This document shows positions 1 through 7,953 of a stretch of 64,000 nt of DNA, one piece after another; positions within the stretch are counted from its first letter, which is position 1, and each line of letters opens with the position of its first letter. The position numbers and the translations under genes were made by a program. The DNA is from Bog-159 sp049511415. Its GTDB lineage: Bacteria > Acidobacteriota > Terriglobia > Bryobacterales > Bryobacteraceae. The notes beneath the pieces are model-generated. The model had not been told where the DNA came from and ran no database searches. It worked only from the letters and a program-made list of their open reading frames with translations. The DNA lies in contig JBEKYC010000018.1 in NCBI GenBank assembly GCA_049511415.1, positions 36,431 to 100,430 of the forward strand, in the 5' to 3' direction.

Positions 1-1658
1 TTGAACGAGGATGCCAACATATTGGTATCGGGCTCGATCTGGCCCCACGGAATGCCGGGAGTTACGGGACCAAATCCGACGCCATACATCAGGATCGTAT
101 CGCCGGGTTGTGCGGGCCGCGAGTCGATCCCCGAGATCGCGCCGGTCGGCAGCACGTAGGTGCCGTCGGGGAACAGCGCCGCAACGTAGGGCACGCCGCC
201 CAGCTTGAACAACGCGGGCGCCAGGAAGCCGGGCTCGAGCGCGTTCACGGTGACCTCGTAAGATGCGCTTGCGCCTGCGCCGGTTTGTACGACCAGAGGC
301 TGTAAACCGGTGGCCACATTCGGCACCTGCACATTCACCTGGTTGGGGCTGATGAACGAGACGAAGGCGTTCTGTCCGCCTATCGTCACGGAAGTGCCAT
401 CGAGCGAGATGGGCGCATCGTCGCCCTTGAAGTCGCTGCCTTCCCACGAGCGGGTATCGATAGCCAGGTTCGATCCGTAGATCTCGATCCAGGAACCGGG
501 AGCCACGGCCGGGAATTCACCGAACGCGCTGGCGCTGACGACTCCGCCGCTGGATATAACAGGCGTTTGCAGCAAAGGCGTCAACTGACGGACGCGGTTG
601 TTGCTGAAGTCGGCGATATACACGTCGCCATTGGGAGCCGCCGCCACGCCGCGCGGCGCGTAGATCTCCGCGGAAAGCGCGGGACCGCCGTCACCGGCGT
701 ATCCTCCGATTCCGTCGCCGGCGACCGTCCAGATAGTCCCGCTGGTCAGCACCACGCGGATGCGGTTGTTGCCGACATCGGGGATATACAGATTGCCGCT
801 CGAATCCAGGTTGATGCTGGCCGGGCTGTCGAATTGGGCGGCGGCGGCGGGTCCGCCGTCTCCCGAGAAGCCACTGCGCCCCGTGCCGGCCACGGTTGCG
901 ATCACTCCGCCGGGGTTCACTTGGCGGATGACGTCGTTGCCCTGGTCGGAGATGTACAGATCGCCAACGGAATCCATGGCGATTCCCACGGGGCCATCCA
1001 GAGTAGCGGAGATAGCGGGACCTCCATCGCCCGTGTAGTTTGAAATTCCGGTGCCCGCATACGTGGTGATTACGCCGTTGATATCCACCTTGCGGATGAC
1101 ATTGGCAGCCTCATCGGCGATGTAATAGTTGCCGGCGGAATCGAACGCCACCGCTTCGGGATAGTTCAGTTCGGCGTTAGTGGCCAGGCCGCCGTCACCG
1201 GAGTAACCCGAGAAGCCGTTGCCGGCCACGGTCGAAATGGTGCCATCGGCCGCCACCTTGCGGATCACGCTATTGGATGAATCCGGGATGTAGATATTTC
1301 CCGAGGTATCGACGGTCACGCGGTAGGGCCCGTCCAGTTCGGCACTGGTGGCGGGTCCACCATCGCCCGAATAACCCGCCGTACCGTTGCCGGCCACCGT
1401 GGTGATGATTCCGTTGGGTGTCACCTTGCGCACCGTTTGGCCGCAGTAGTCCGCGATGTACAAGTTGCCCGACGAATCGACGGTCACGCCACGGGGTTCG
1501 CATAACTCGGCGCTGGCGGCAGGTCCAGCGTCGCCGGCCTCGGCAGCCTTGCCGGTGCCGGCTACCGTCGAGATGGTGAACTGGGGCGCTTGCGACCAGG
1601 CAGTTCCTATGGAAGCAGCTAGCAGGAGCCAGCCGGATAATGATCGTACGTGGGTCAC
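1..1658 (-). CDS. Secreted NHL-repeat beta-propeller protein with Solibacter-type C-terminal domain (3' end outside window)
   Basis: Reading leftwards from a GTG at 1658 the frame is open to the window edge (about 552 residues), so the stop is not seen. An AGGAG Shine-Dalgarno lies 9 bases upstream. The N-terminus is a signal peptide (basic start, hydrophobic LLLAASIG, cleavage near AWSQA). About six tandem NHL-like units follow, each roughly 55 residues with the pattern VAGNG-x-GYSGDGGPA...A-L-x-P-x-G-V-x-D-x-x-GN-x-YIAD...IRKV, as expected for blades of a beta-propeller. After about residue 370 comes a C-terminal domain with PNQVNVQVP and YGVGFGPVTPGIP, typical of the TIGR03437-like tail frequent in Solibacter secreted proteins. 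Likely extracellular; binding target unknown. The frame and family are clear, the function is not. Confidence 0.85.
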   Translation of the reverse strand, partial: MTHVRSLSGWLLLAASIGTAWSQAPQFTISTVAGTGKAAEAGDAGPAASAELCEPRGVTVDSSGNLYIADYCGQTVRKVTPNGIITTVAGNGTAGYSGDGGPATSAELDGPYRVTVDTSGNIYIPDSSNSVIRKVAADGTISTVAGNGFSGYSGDGGLATNAELNYPEAVAFDSAGNYYIADEAANVIRKVDINGVITTYAGTGISNYTGDGGPAISATLDGPVGIAMDSVGDLYISDQGNDVIRQVNPGGVIATVAGTGRSGFSGDGGPAAAAQFDSPASINLDSSGNLYIPDVGNNRIRVVLTSGTIWTVAGDGIGGYAGDGGPALSAEIYAPRGVAAAPNGDVYIADFSNNRVRQLTPLLQTPVISSGGVVSASAFGEFPAVAPGSWIEIYGSNLAIDTRSWEGSDFKGDDAPISLDGTSVTIGGQNAFVSFISPNQVNVQVPNVATGLQPLVVQTGAGASASYEVTVNALEPGFLAPALFKLGGVPYVAALFPDGTYVLPTGAISGIDSRPAQPGDTILMYGVGFGPVTPGIPWGQIEPDTNMLASSF

Positions 1659-1735
1659 TGAAGGTAATCTCCTCTACTGCTATAGGAGGCGCGAGTGGCC
1701 GCGCAATACCCTCAGCGGATGGCGGGTCAGGCAGG

Positions 1736-2257
1736 TTAGCCGCCCGGCGAGTCGTGCTGCCCGGTGCCCGCTTCGTCTTCCACTTTGGTGCCGCGGTAAT
1801 CGATGCGCTGGGGCAAGGCGGCACGCATATTCACCTGGTCCTCGGTGGCGCCCCACTGCGATGGACCGGCGCCGACGCGTGATTTGGCGGTGGCCGTCAG
1901 CGGCTTGGCGGCATCGTCCATAATATTCTTGAGCAACCCATCGAGCGGGGCCGCGGCAGGTTCCAGGTCGGGACGGGCCAGAATGCGGCAGTATTCGGTT
2001 GGCGTCAAGGCCTGCAGCATAACCCCGTCCGCTTCCTGCCAGGCGGCCACGCGGCAAGGCAGGAAACCGGCGAACCGTATATCGGCGGCTAACAACGCCG
2101 AATAGAGTTTGGAATGATACAGAGTAAAAACGAAGGCCTCGCGTTGCGGCTGGCCCAAGTGGCTGACGACCGTCAGGGTGGCGTTGTGGCGATGCGCCGC
2201 CGATCTTACAACCGCTTCAACCTGGTCAAGAGTAAACGTTGAGTGGATGTGCAGCAC
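1736..2257 (-). CDS. DUF302-like hypothetical protein
   Basis: A 173-residue protein starting at GTG 2257 with a good GGAGG six bases upstream. The N-terminal ~110 residues fit the DUF302 pattern: an amphipathic helix (LDQVEAVVRSAAHRHNATL), then VVSHLG, then AFVFTLYHSKLYSALLAADI, then LPCRVAAWQEADG-V, ending with a CRILARPDL helix. The last ~60 residues are polar and look disordered. DUF302 proteins have no established activity. No partner is obvious: the gene sits between the NHL protein and the metallohydrolase, all on the minus strand, but gaps of 30 and 77 bases do not prove an operon. Family assignment is from pattern memory and moderately sure. Confidence 0.6.
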   Translation of the reverse strand: MLHIHSTFTLDQVEAVVRSAAHRHNATLTVVSHLGQPQREAFVFTLYHSKLYSALLAADIRFAGFLPCRVAAWQEADGVMLQALTPTEYCRILARPDLEPAAAPLDGLLKNIMDDAAKPLTATAKSRVGAGPSQWGATEDQVNMRAALPQRIDYRGTKVEDEAGTGQHDSPGG

Positions 2258-2287
2258 GACAATCCTCCCGCGCCTACGATACTAGCA

Positions 2288-4525
2288 CTACTCGGAGCCG
2301 GCCAACAGCTTGCTGTAAACCTCTTTGGCGTGGTCGTAAGCCCGGCGTGCATCACCCAATTCCTCCACACGAATGCGGGGGGCTTTTTGAGTCCAGCACT
2401 GGCTTACCGCGGCCAGGCACCATTCCGCGCTGCGGCGCAACGGGCGCATGGTCTTGCCGGCCACGGTCACGAAGATAGGGTTGGTGTGCGCCGCGGGGAG
2501 GATTCGCGCCGCGATCCAACTGCCGGCGGCGATGGGGACGTCAAAGGCGACTTCGCGCACCTGGCCATCGGCCAGCACATCGCGGCGCGCCACCGGTTCG
2601 CCGTTCACCACCAATTCCACGGGCACATCGCGCGTGTCGCCGATGCGCGCGCGTTCGAGGTCCCAATAGGGTTTCTCGTCGTAGCGCTTGCCGCGGATGG
2701 AGGCATCGGGCAGCGGACCGAGTAGCGCCGCCACCTTCATCTTTACGTGGACGGTGGCCGCTGCCGCCAGAGACACTTCACTGGCGCCGGTTCCGGCCAG
2801 CGTGTCATTCACGGTGAAGTCCATCAGGTGAGTCTTGCCATCCGAAACGTAGCTGCGGCCTGCCTTCAGCGCGGCCAGCCAGTTTGGATAAGTCAAGTTA
2901 TCGAGCTTGGTGTAAGTGCGTCCGATTCCCACGCGCTGGTCGTAGATACACGGAAAATCAGTCTCGCCGGCGATACGCGTGCGGAAGCCGACATTGAGGG
3001 TTTGATACCAGATGTTGAGTTCCCAGACGTATGGGGTATCTACCGACGAGATGAAATCGACCAGGCCGGGTTGGGTCACGTCCACGATGTACTCATTGGC
3101 GCCGATGCCGTCGAATCCGGGCATATCGTAATTCGGCAGATCGGTACTGGTCACTTCCAGTCCCCAACCCGAATGCGCAAAGCCCACCACGGCGCCCTGA
3201 GACTTGGCCCAACGGAAGATGGGCAGGTCCCAAGTGGGCCACTCTGCGATGCGCTTGGCGCCGGGGTAATCCTGCTCTTTCAGGCCGAGCAGCACGATGT
3301 GGCCGGCGTGGCTCGATGGAAACCCGGAGACCTCCAGGTCATAATGCATCAACTCATCGGACCTAGACAAGGGGTCGTCGTGACCGGAGAAGAACTGCTT
3401 TTGGTAGTAGTAATCCGGGCCCCAGGTCAGCACCGATCCGATATTCAGGCGTTCGCCCGCGATCTGGCGGATCATATCCTGAGGCAGAACACCTTCGGTT
3501 GGGTTCTGATAATGCGAACAACCGGCCGCATGGGTGTGATGATCGCCCGAATACCAGCCGTATTGCGCCGGATCGATCCAGCGTTCCAGTTGAAACGACA
3601 GTTCCGTGGGACCCTGGCTGTCGACCGCGAACTCTTTTGTGTGTGCGCGATACTCTGGTCCGCCGGTATAAGTAATGGTGTAGTAACCTTCCGGCAAGTT
3701 GACGGTCTCGCCATCGGCGCGATAGATCTGCGGCTGAAAGAAGAAATCGGGAGCCAGGCGTTTGGAGGGGTTGGGATAGAGGCGGTTGAGGCGATCGCGG
3801 ATCACAAAGGATGCCATGGCAGGATGGCCTTTTTCGTCGTGCACGTGCAGTTTAATGGCGCGGGCCGGGAGTGAATTGAAAACGACTGGAATGTCGTTGC
3901 GAAAGCCGATATCCTGACTGCCTTGTCCCACGTTGAAACTGATTTCGGCGGCGCGCTGTCCGCGATCGCGGCTGTAGATTTCGAGGATGCGGTATTCCAG
4001 CGCGAGACCGGAAAGGCGGCGGGTCGCGGGCGGCTTGTCATAGATCGAGATATCGGCCCAACGGCCGGCGGCGTCTTGCGGAGTAAGTGCCAGTTTGGGT
4101 TCGGGGCTGCCATTGGATTGGATATAGACATTGCCGGTGTTGGGGCTGGCTACGCGCAGCGGCGCAGTTACATTCGCGTGATTGATGACTTTTACGAGGA
4201 ACAGGCGCGTGCCGCCTTCCAGTAACTCGGGTTTGGCGGGACCGGGTTCGACCTTTACGCGGCTTTCGGGGTTTATGTCTACTATGGCGAGGGCGTATTT
4301 GTCCAGGATTTGTTCCAGGTCAGCGGCTGCGGCGGCTTCGTCAGGATTGGCGATAGCACGATTGATGGCGGCGTGATCCGCGGGCGGGAAGGGTTGACCC
4401 AGGTAGTTCAGGGCGTCTTCGAGGCGGCGGACTTGTTGGGCCAGGGGTTGCAGGGGGATGGTTTGCGCTGGGACGGTCAGGGTGAGGGATAAAAGACAGA
4501 GAGACTTCGTTAGCGGGGAACACAT
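2288..4525 (-). CDS. Secreted CehA/McbA-type metallohydrolase (PHP domain)
   Basis: A 745-residue protein with a signal peptide (KSLCLLSLTLTVPAQ). The first ~310 residues are beta-rich and probably substrate or carbohydrate-like modules. The catalytic PHP part begins near residue 320 with WYSGDHHTHAAGC, the metal-binding H-x-H motif, followed by further His/Asp positions (VGFAHSGWG, GETDFPC). This matches the CehA/McbA family, named from carbaryl and phosphonate-type ester hydrolases; in acidobacteria such proteins are common and their substrates unknown. The start codon lies only 5 bases from a dispersed repeat arm (4531-4564), so its ribosome site and promoter, if near, lie within that repeat. 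Function beyond metal-dependent hydrolysis is inference. Confidence 0.8.
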   Translation of the reverse strand: MCSPLTKSLCLLSLTLTVPAQTIPLQPLAQQVRRLEDALNYLGQPFPPADHAAINRAIANPDEAAAAADLEQILDKYALAIVDINPESRVKVEPGPAKPELLEGGTRLFLVKVINHANVTAPLRVASPNTGNVYIQSNGSPEPKLALTPQDAAGRWADISIYDKPPATRRLSGLALEYRILEIYSRDRGQRAAEISFNVGQGSQDIGFRNDIPVVFNSLPARAIKLHVHDEKGHPAMASFVIRDRLNRLYPNPSKRLAPDFFFQPQIYRADGETVNLPEGYYTITYTGGPEYRAHTKEFAVDSQGPTELSFQLERWIDPAQYGWYSGDHHTHAAGCSHYQNPTEGVLPQDMIRQIAGERLNIGSVLTWGPDYYYQKQFFSGHDDPLSRSDELMHYDLEVSGFPSSHAGHIVLLGLKEQDYPGAKRIAEWPTWDLPIFRWAKSQGAVVGFAHSGWGLEVTSTDLPNYDMPGFDGIGANEYIVDVTQPGLVDFISSVDTPYVWELNIWYQTLNVGFRTRIAGETDFPCIYDQRVGIGRTYTKLDNLTYPNWLAALKAGRSYVSDGKTHLMDFTVNDTLAGTGASEVSLAAAATVHVKMKVAALLGPLPDASIRGKRYDEKPYWDLERARIGDTRDVPVELVVNGEPVARRDVLADGQVREVAFDVPIAAGSWIAARILPAAHTNPIFVTVAGKTMRPLRRSAEWCLAAVSQCWTQKAPRIRVEELGDARRAYDHAKEVYSKLLAGSE

Positions 4526-4530
4526 TTATA

Positions 4531-4564
4531 TTGGCCACCGATGAACACCGATGAACACGGATGT
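4531..4564 (+). repeat. Left arm of the GxxExxY-associated inverted repeat
   Basis: TTGGCCACC followed by GATGAACACC, GATGAACACG and GATG. The ATG of the GxxExxY gene is at 4541 inside it, so its first seven residues (MNTDEHG) are encoded by the repeat itself. Confidence 0.8.
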
Positions 4565-4921
4565 TTGGATTCGCTGACGGAGCGGGTTATTGCTGCTTTG
4601 TTTGAGGTTTCGAATACGCTTGGGGCTGGATTTCTGGAGAAGGTCTATGAGCGGGCCTTGGTGTTCGAACTGGGTTTGCGGGGTATTAAGGCTGCGACGC
4701 AGGTCTCGTTTCCTGTTTTTTACAAGGGTCAGCGCGTCGGTGAGTATTTTGCCGATATTTTGGTCGAAGATGTGCTGGTTGTCGAGCTGAAATGCGTGGA
4801 TAGGTTTGCCAATGAACATACCGCACAATGTCTCAACTACTTGAAAGCTTCCGCACGGCATGTGTGTCTGCTCGCTAACTTTCAGCGGCCGAAAGTCAAG
4901 TGGAAACGCATCTCTTACTGA
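4541..4921 (+). CDS. GxxExxY family protein, PD-(D/E)XK nuclease-like
   Basis: A 126-residue protein carrying the family signature G30-F-L-E33-K-V-Y36 and, further on, D72 followed by E82-L-K84, the spacing of a PD-(D/E)XK nuclease core (PDDEXK_3-like). Full length for the family (about 125 residues) and without frameshift, so probably functional. It is the only plus-strand gene among minus-strand neighbours. Start ATG 4541 is chosen because family members commonly begin MNTD.. and because this N-terminus is part of the flanking repeat. No biochemical role is established for the family. The repeat-bounded setting suggests a role in spreading or maintaining the repeat, similar in concept to RAYT transposases and REP sequences, but that is inference. 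Confidence 0.85.
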   Translation: MNTDEHGCLDSLTERVIAALFEVSNTLGAGFLEKVYERALVFELGLRGIKAATQVSFPVFYKGQRVGEYFADILVEDVLVVELKCVDRFANEHTAQCLNYLKASARHVCLLANFQRPKVKWKRISY

Positions 4922-4927
4922 TGTGTT

Positions 4928-4959
4928 ATCCGTGTGCATCTGTGTTCATCTGTGGCCAA
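4928..4959 (-). repeat. Right arm of the GxxExxY-associated inverted repeat
   Basis: Its reverse complement is TTGGCCACA, GATGAACACA, GATGCACACG, GAT. It differs from the left arm at three of 32 positions. Its outer edge abuts the stop codon (4960-4962) of the minus-strand VWFA gene. Confidence 0.8.
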
Positions 4960-5907
4960 TTAAAGCTTGGGAGCGTAGTAGCCCTTCCTACAGCGCACGA
5001 CCAGTTCCTTGCGGCCCTTGACCTTTAAATCCACCGTGTGATAGCGGCCGTCCGCGTTCAATGGCTCGGGACGGTAGAACACATTGTACTGGTGCCGAAG
5101 CTCGTTGGCAATGTTTTCGAACGACTGATCCAGGTCCTCGACTTTGAACGGGAAGAACGGCTGGCCGCCGGTTTCCGAAGTCAGATACTTCAGAACTTTG
5201 TCACCGTCGGTTTCTCCGCGCATCACGTTGGTCGAAATCGCATAGATCACCACATCGGCTTTCTGGGCCATTTCGAGCGCCTGATCGCGAGTTACCTGGC
5301 TCTGGTTGTCATCGCCGTCGCTGACCAGCACGATGGCGCGGCGGAATTTGTGCCGGGGCTGATCCTTGGATAACTTATCGCGGCAGGCGAAGTAGATGGC
5401 GTCGTACATGGCAGTGCCGCCGCCCGGACGCAGTTTGCGAATGCCGGCTTCCAACTGCTCGGTGTCGTCCACCAGATCGGTGACCAGTTCCGTGGCCGTG
5501 TCGAAGCTCACTACCAGGGCCTTGTCGTGGCCGCGGTGCACCACGCTGCGAATGAACGAAACGGCGGCTTCCTGTTCGAACTTGAAGCGATCGCGGATGC
5601 TGTTGCTGGTGTCGATCAGGATGCCCAGGCGGAGAGGCAGATCGGTTTCAGCGGTGAACTCGGCGATGGTCTGCGGCTTTTTGTTTTCGAATACCTGGAA
5701 GTCATCCTTGGTCAGATCGGTGACGAAACGCCCCTTCTTGTCCGTCACGGTGAAAAGCATGTTGACGCGCGTGACGTCCAGAATGATGCGGGTCTCCGAG
5801 TCGGTGACGCTGGTGTCGTCGGGCTTTTGCGCGACCGGTGGTGGCGCCTGTTGGGCAAACACGGCGACAAGGCAGGCCGCCGCGACGGGGAAAAGCAAGG
5901 CTTTCAT
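4960..5907 (-). CDS. VWFA-related acidobacterial domain protein, secreted
   Basis: About 315 residues from ATG 5907 (a TTG three codons upstream is also possible). Signal peptide KALLFPVAAACLVAVFA. Near residue 45 begins VNMLFTVTDKKGRFVTDL-T-K-DDFQVFE, the lead-in typical of the VWFA-related acidobacterial family (TIGR03436-like). The von Willebrand A fold follows, with the MIDAS motif DTSNS (in LGILIDTSNSIRDRF), a conserved TAMYDAI segment and LVSDGDDNQSQ. These are the residues expected to coordinate a divalent metal and mediate protein binding. Exported or periplasmic location is inferred from the signal peptide. The gene follows rluD by 9 bases and may be co-transcribed. Binding partner unknown; paralogues are numerous in these genomes. 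Confidence 0.85.
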   Translation of the reverse strand: MKALLFPVAAACLVAVFAQQAPPPVAQKPDDTSVTDSETRIILDVTRVNMLFTVTDKKGRFVTDLTKDDFQVFENKKPQTIAEFTAETDLPLRLGILIDTSNSIRDRFKFEQEAAVSFIRSVVHRGHDKALVVSFDTATELVTDLVDDTEQLEAGIRKLRPGGGTAMYDAIYFACRDKLSKDQPRHKFRRAIVLVSDGDDNQSQVTRDQALEMAQKADVVIYAISTNVMRGETDGDKVLKYLTSETGGQPFFPFKVEDLDQSFENIANELRHQYNVFYRPEPLNADGRYHTVDLKVKGRKELVVRCRKGYYAPKL

Positions 5908-5916
5908 TTGAATCAA

Positions 5917-6822
5917 TTATAGCCCCTCCATCCAGGCGGCCAGATCCCCCGGCAGCGGCGAATCAATCTCCATGGGCTGGCCGGTGAAGGGGTGCTGAAA
6001 CCGGATGCGGTGGGCGTGCAGGAAGAAGCGGCCGGTTGGCGCCTGGCCATCCTGCCTTGCCGGCGCTCCATACAGATGGTCGCCGGCCACCGGATGCCGG
6101 ATACTTGCCAGGTGTACGCGGATCTGGTGCGTGCGGCCAGTGCCGATGCGAACTTCGAGCAAGGTATAGCCGGCGAATCGACGCAGGACACGGTATTCGC
6201 TCCAGGCAGCGCGGCCGTGCGCCAAGCGGGCCGTCATGCGGGTGCGGTGGCGGGGATCGCGGGCGATGGGTTTTTCGATGCGGCCGTGGTCAGCCGCGAC
6301 GCTGCCGTGGACGAGGGCCAGGTACGTCTTCTCTACTTGGCGTCCGGCGAACTGGGTTGCCAGCGCGCGATGGGCCGCGTCGTTCTTGGCCACCAAAATC
6401 ACGCCGCTGGTGAAGCGGTCGAGACGGTGCACGATGCCGGGCCGCAGCTCTCCTCCCACGCCGGAGAGAGCGGCGAAGCGGCCCAATAATGCGTTGACCA
6501 GGGTGCCCGAGTGCACGCCAGCGCCCGCGTGGACCACCATGCCGGCGGGTTTGTCGATAGCCACGAAGGCCTCGTCTTCATAGAGCACGCGCAGCGGGAT
6601 GGCTTCGGGTTCGGCGTGCAACGGGCGCGGATCGGCGGGATCGACGTCTATGCGGTCGCCTTCACGCAGCACGCGCGAGGGACGCTCCGGCGTTCCGTTG
6701 ACCAACACGCGACCCTGCTTGATCCAATCCTGCAGGCGCGCGCGGCTGAGGTCGGGGAACTGCCGGCGCAGGGCTTGATCCAGACGTAAGCCGGCGTGTT
6801 GTGTGGCGGCGGTGAATTGCAC
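5917..6822 (-). CDS. rluD: RluD-family 23S rRNA pseudouridine synthase
   Basis: A 301-residue protein with an N-terminal S4 RNA-binding domain (LRLDQALRRQFPDLSRARLQ...VLVNG, residues 12-50) and a catalytic domain containing the motif HRLDRFTSG (usual form HRLDRDTSG), whose Asp attacks uridine. Later motifs LLEVRIGTGRTHQIRVH and HPVAGDHLYG are standard for RluA/C/D enzymes. RluD modifies helix 69 of 23S rRNA in the ribosomal decoding region; assignment to RluD rather than RluC rests on the S4 domain and length and is moderate. It starts 6 bases downstream of uppS and continues the same minus-strand run. The Phe in place of the usual Asp after HRLDR is a small deviation. Confidence 0.88.
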   Translation of the reverse strand: MQFTAATQHAGLRLDQALRRQFPDLSRARLQDWIKQGRVLVNGTPERPSRVLREGDRIDVDPADPRPLHAEPEAIPLRVLYEDEAFVAIDKPAGMVVHAGAGVHSGTLVNALLGRFAALSGVGGELRPGIVHRLDRFTSGVILVAKNDAAHRALATQFAGRQVEKTYLALVHGSVAADHGRIEKPIARDPRHRTRMTARLAHGRAAWSEYRVLRRFAGYTLLEVRIGTGRTHQIRVHLASIRHPVAGDHLYGAPARQDGQAPTGRFFLHAHRIRFQHPFTGQPMEIDSPLPGDLAAWMEGL

Positions 6823-6828
6823 CGCTAT

Positions 6829-7566
6829 TCAGTCTAGCCAAGCCTCGGCAGAAGTGGGCGGGATGGCGCCGGGCGCCAGCGCCGGGACCGCGCCGAAGCG
6901 CCGCTGGCGGGTGTGAAACTGGCGCACGGCGGCCTCCAGATCGTGGGCATCGAAGTCGGGCCACATGCGCCGGGAGAAGATCAACTCGGCATACGCGCAT
7001 TCCCACAGAAGGAAATCGCTGAGTCGCTGCTCGCCGCCAGTGCGCATCAGCAGGTCGACCGGCGGGCCCAACTGCTCGTCCAGGCATTCGCGGCAAACGA
7101 TCCCGGCCTGGGCGGCCTGGCGCACGGCTCCGGCGATGGCATCGCGGCCGGAGTAATCCACGGCGATGCGCAGTTGCATGCGGGTTCCGGCGGCGGTAGC
7201 CGACTCGGTTTCCGTGACGGCGGCGGCCAGTTCGGCGCCCATGCGGTCCCGCCGCCCGATGATTTCGGTGCGCACGCCGTTTTCCACGGCGCGGGGGGTT
7301 TGGGAGCGCAGATGCTCGGCCAGCAGTTGCATGAGCGCGTTCACTTCCTCGGGCGGACGGCGCCAGTTATCGGAGGAGAAGGCGAACAGGGTGAGGACGC
7401 GTATGCCCAAGCCGGGCGCGGCTTCGACCGTGCGGCGTACGGCGTCCGCTCCGGCGCGGTGTCCGGCCAGCCGGGGCAGTCCGCGCGCTAGGGCCCACCG
7501 GCCATTGCCGTCCATGATGATCGCCGCGTGCAGGCGTCCGGAGATATTATGAGTACTTTGAAACAT
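6829..7566 (-). CDS. uppS: Isoprenyl transferase (undecaprenyl diphosphate synthase)
   Basis: About 245 residues from ATG 7566, preceded by GGAA nine bases upstream; a TTG at 7581 would add five residues. The cis-prenyltransferase signature HAAIIMDGNGRWA (Asp binding Mg2+/isopentenyl diphosphate) starts the protein, followed by GLPRLAGHRAGADAVR, TLFAFSSDNWRRP and the C-terminal SDFLLWECAYAELIFSRRMWPDF. The enzyme condenses isopentenyl diphosphate units onto farnesyl diphosphate to make the C55 lipid carrier for peptidoglycan, at the cytoplasmic membrane face. In many genomes uppS sits with cdsA and dxr; here it lies between rluD and a winged-helix gene instead. Confidence 0.92.
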   Translation of the reverse strand: MFQSTHNISGRLHAAIIMDGNGRWALARGLPRLAGHRAGADAVRRTVEAAPGLGIRVLTLFAFSSDNWRRPPEEVNALMQLLAEHLRSQTPRAVENGVRTEIIGRRDRMGAELAAAVTETESATAAGTRMQLRIAVDYSGRDAIAGAVRQAAQAGIVCRECLDEQLGPPVDLLMRTGGEQRLSDFLLWECAYAELIFSRRMWPDFDAHDLEAAVRQFHTRQRRFGAVPALAPGAIPPTSAEAWLD

Positions 7567-7590
7567 AAAGTAAGATTCCAAAAAAGGGGA

Positions 7591-7953
7591 TCAGCGCTCC
7601 CGCATGGTGCCGATGAGGGCCTCCATATGGTCCAGGTAACGCTCCAGCGCGCGCCTTCCGACCGGAGTCAGGCGGTATTCGGTCTTGGGCAGGCGATTTT
7701 CGAACGACTTGCTGCAGGCGATATATCCGGCGTCCTCGAGCTTCCGCGCGTGGACGCTGAGGTTGCCGTCCGTGGTTTCCAGCAGTTTTTTCAGTTCGTT
7801 GAAAGTGAGCGATTCGTTGACGGCGAGGCCGCTCAGGATGCCGAGACGCAGGCGCTCGTGAATCAGCCGGTCCAATTTGGGCGCGCCGCCGGCGATTCCT
7901 GCCGGACGCATCTTCTTTTCCCGTTCGCGCGGGAGCGCATTCTGTCTAGCCAC
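7591..7953 (-). CDS. Winged-helix DNA-binding transcriptional regulator
   Basis: A 120-residue protein from GTG 7953, overlapping the upstream membrane-protein gene by 8 bases. Residues 25-115 fit a MarR/ArsR-like winged helix (PF13601-like): RLIHERLRLGILSGLAV, SLTFNELKKLLETTDGNLSVHARKLEDAGYI (the recognition helix), then KTEYRLTPVGRRALERYL. No sensor domain is present. The overlap suggests translational coupling with the membrane protein; such regulator-membrane protein pairs are common in Solibacter-type genomes, and the regulator probably controls its own pair. The effector is unknown. Confidence 0.8.
   Translation of the reverse strand: MARQNALPREREKKMRPAGIAGGAPKLDRLIHERLRLGILSGLAVNESLTFNELKKLLETTDGNLSVHARKLEDAGYIACSKSFENRLPKTEYRLTPVGRRALERYLDHMEALIGTMRER

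Larger units (their letters stand above)
4531..4959. mobile_element. Candidate repeat-bounded element carrying a GxxExxY gene
   Basis: A 429-base unit bounded by imperfect terminal inverted repeats of 32 bases (left 4531-4562, right 4928-4959; 29 of 32 positions match). Each arm is TTGGCCAC followed by copies of a ten-base unit GATGAACACC or close variants. The single gene inside starts within the left arm and stops 6 bases before the right arm. The unit fills the space between two minus-strand genes: its left end is 5 bases from the metallohydrolase start and its right end touches the stop codon of the VWFA gene. Related arms without the gene occur at 38759-38829 and 56887-56982. Mobility is inference; no target-site duplication could be established. 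Confidence 0.5.

Noticed and set aside
5916..5944. TATAAT on the minus strand eight bases before the VWFA gene
   Set aside because: The spacing leaves no room for a leader before ATG 5907 and no -35-like hexamer lies 16-18 bases upstream.
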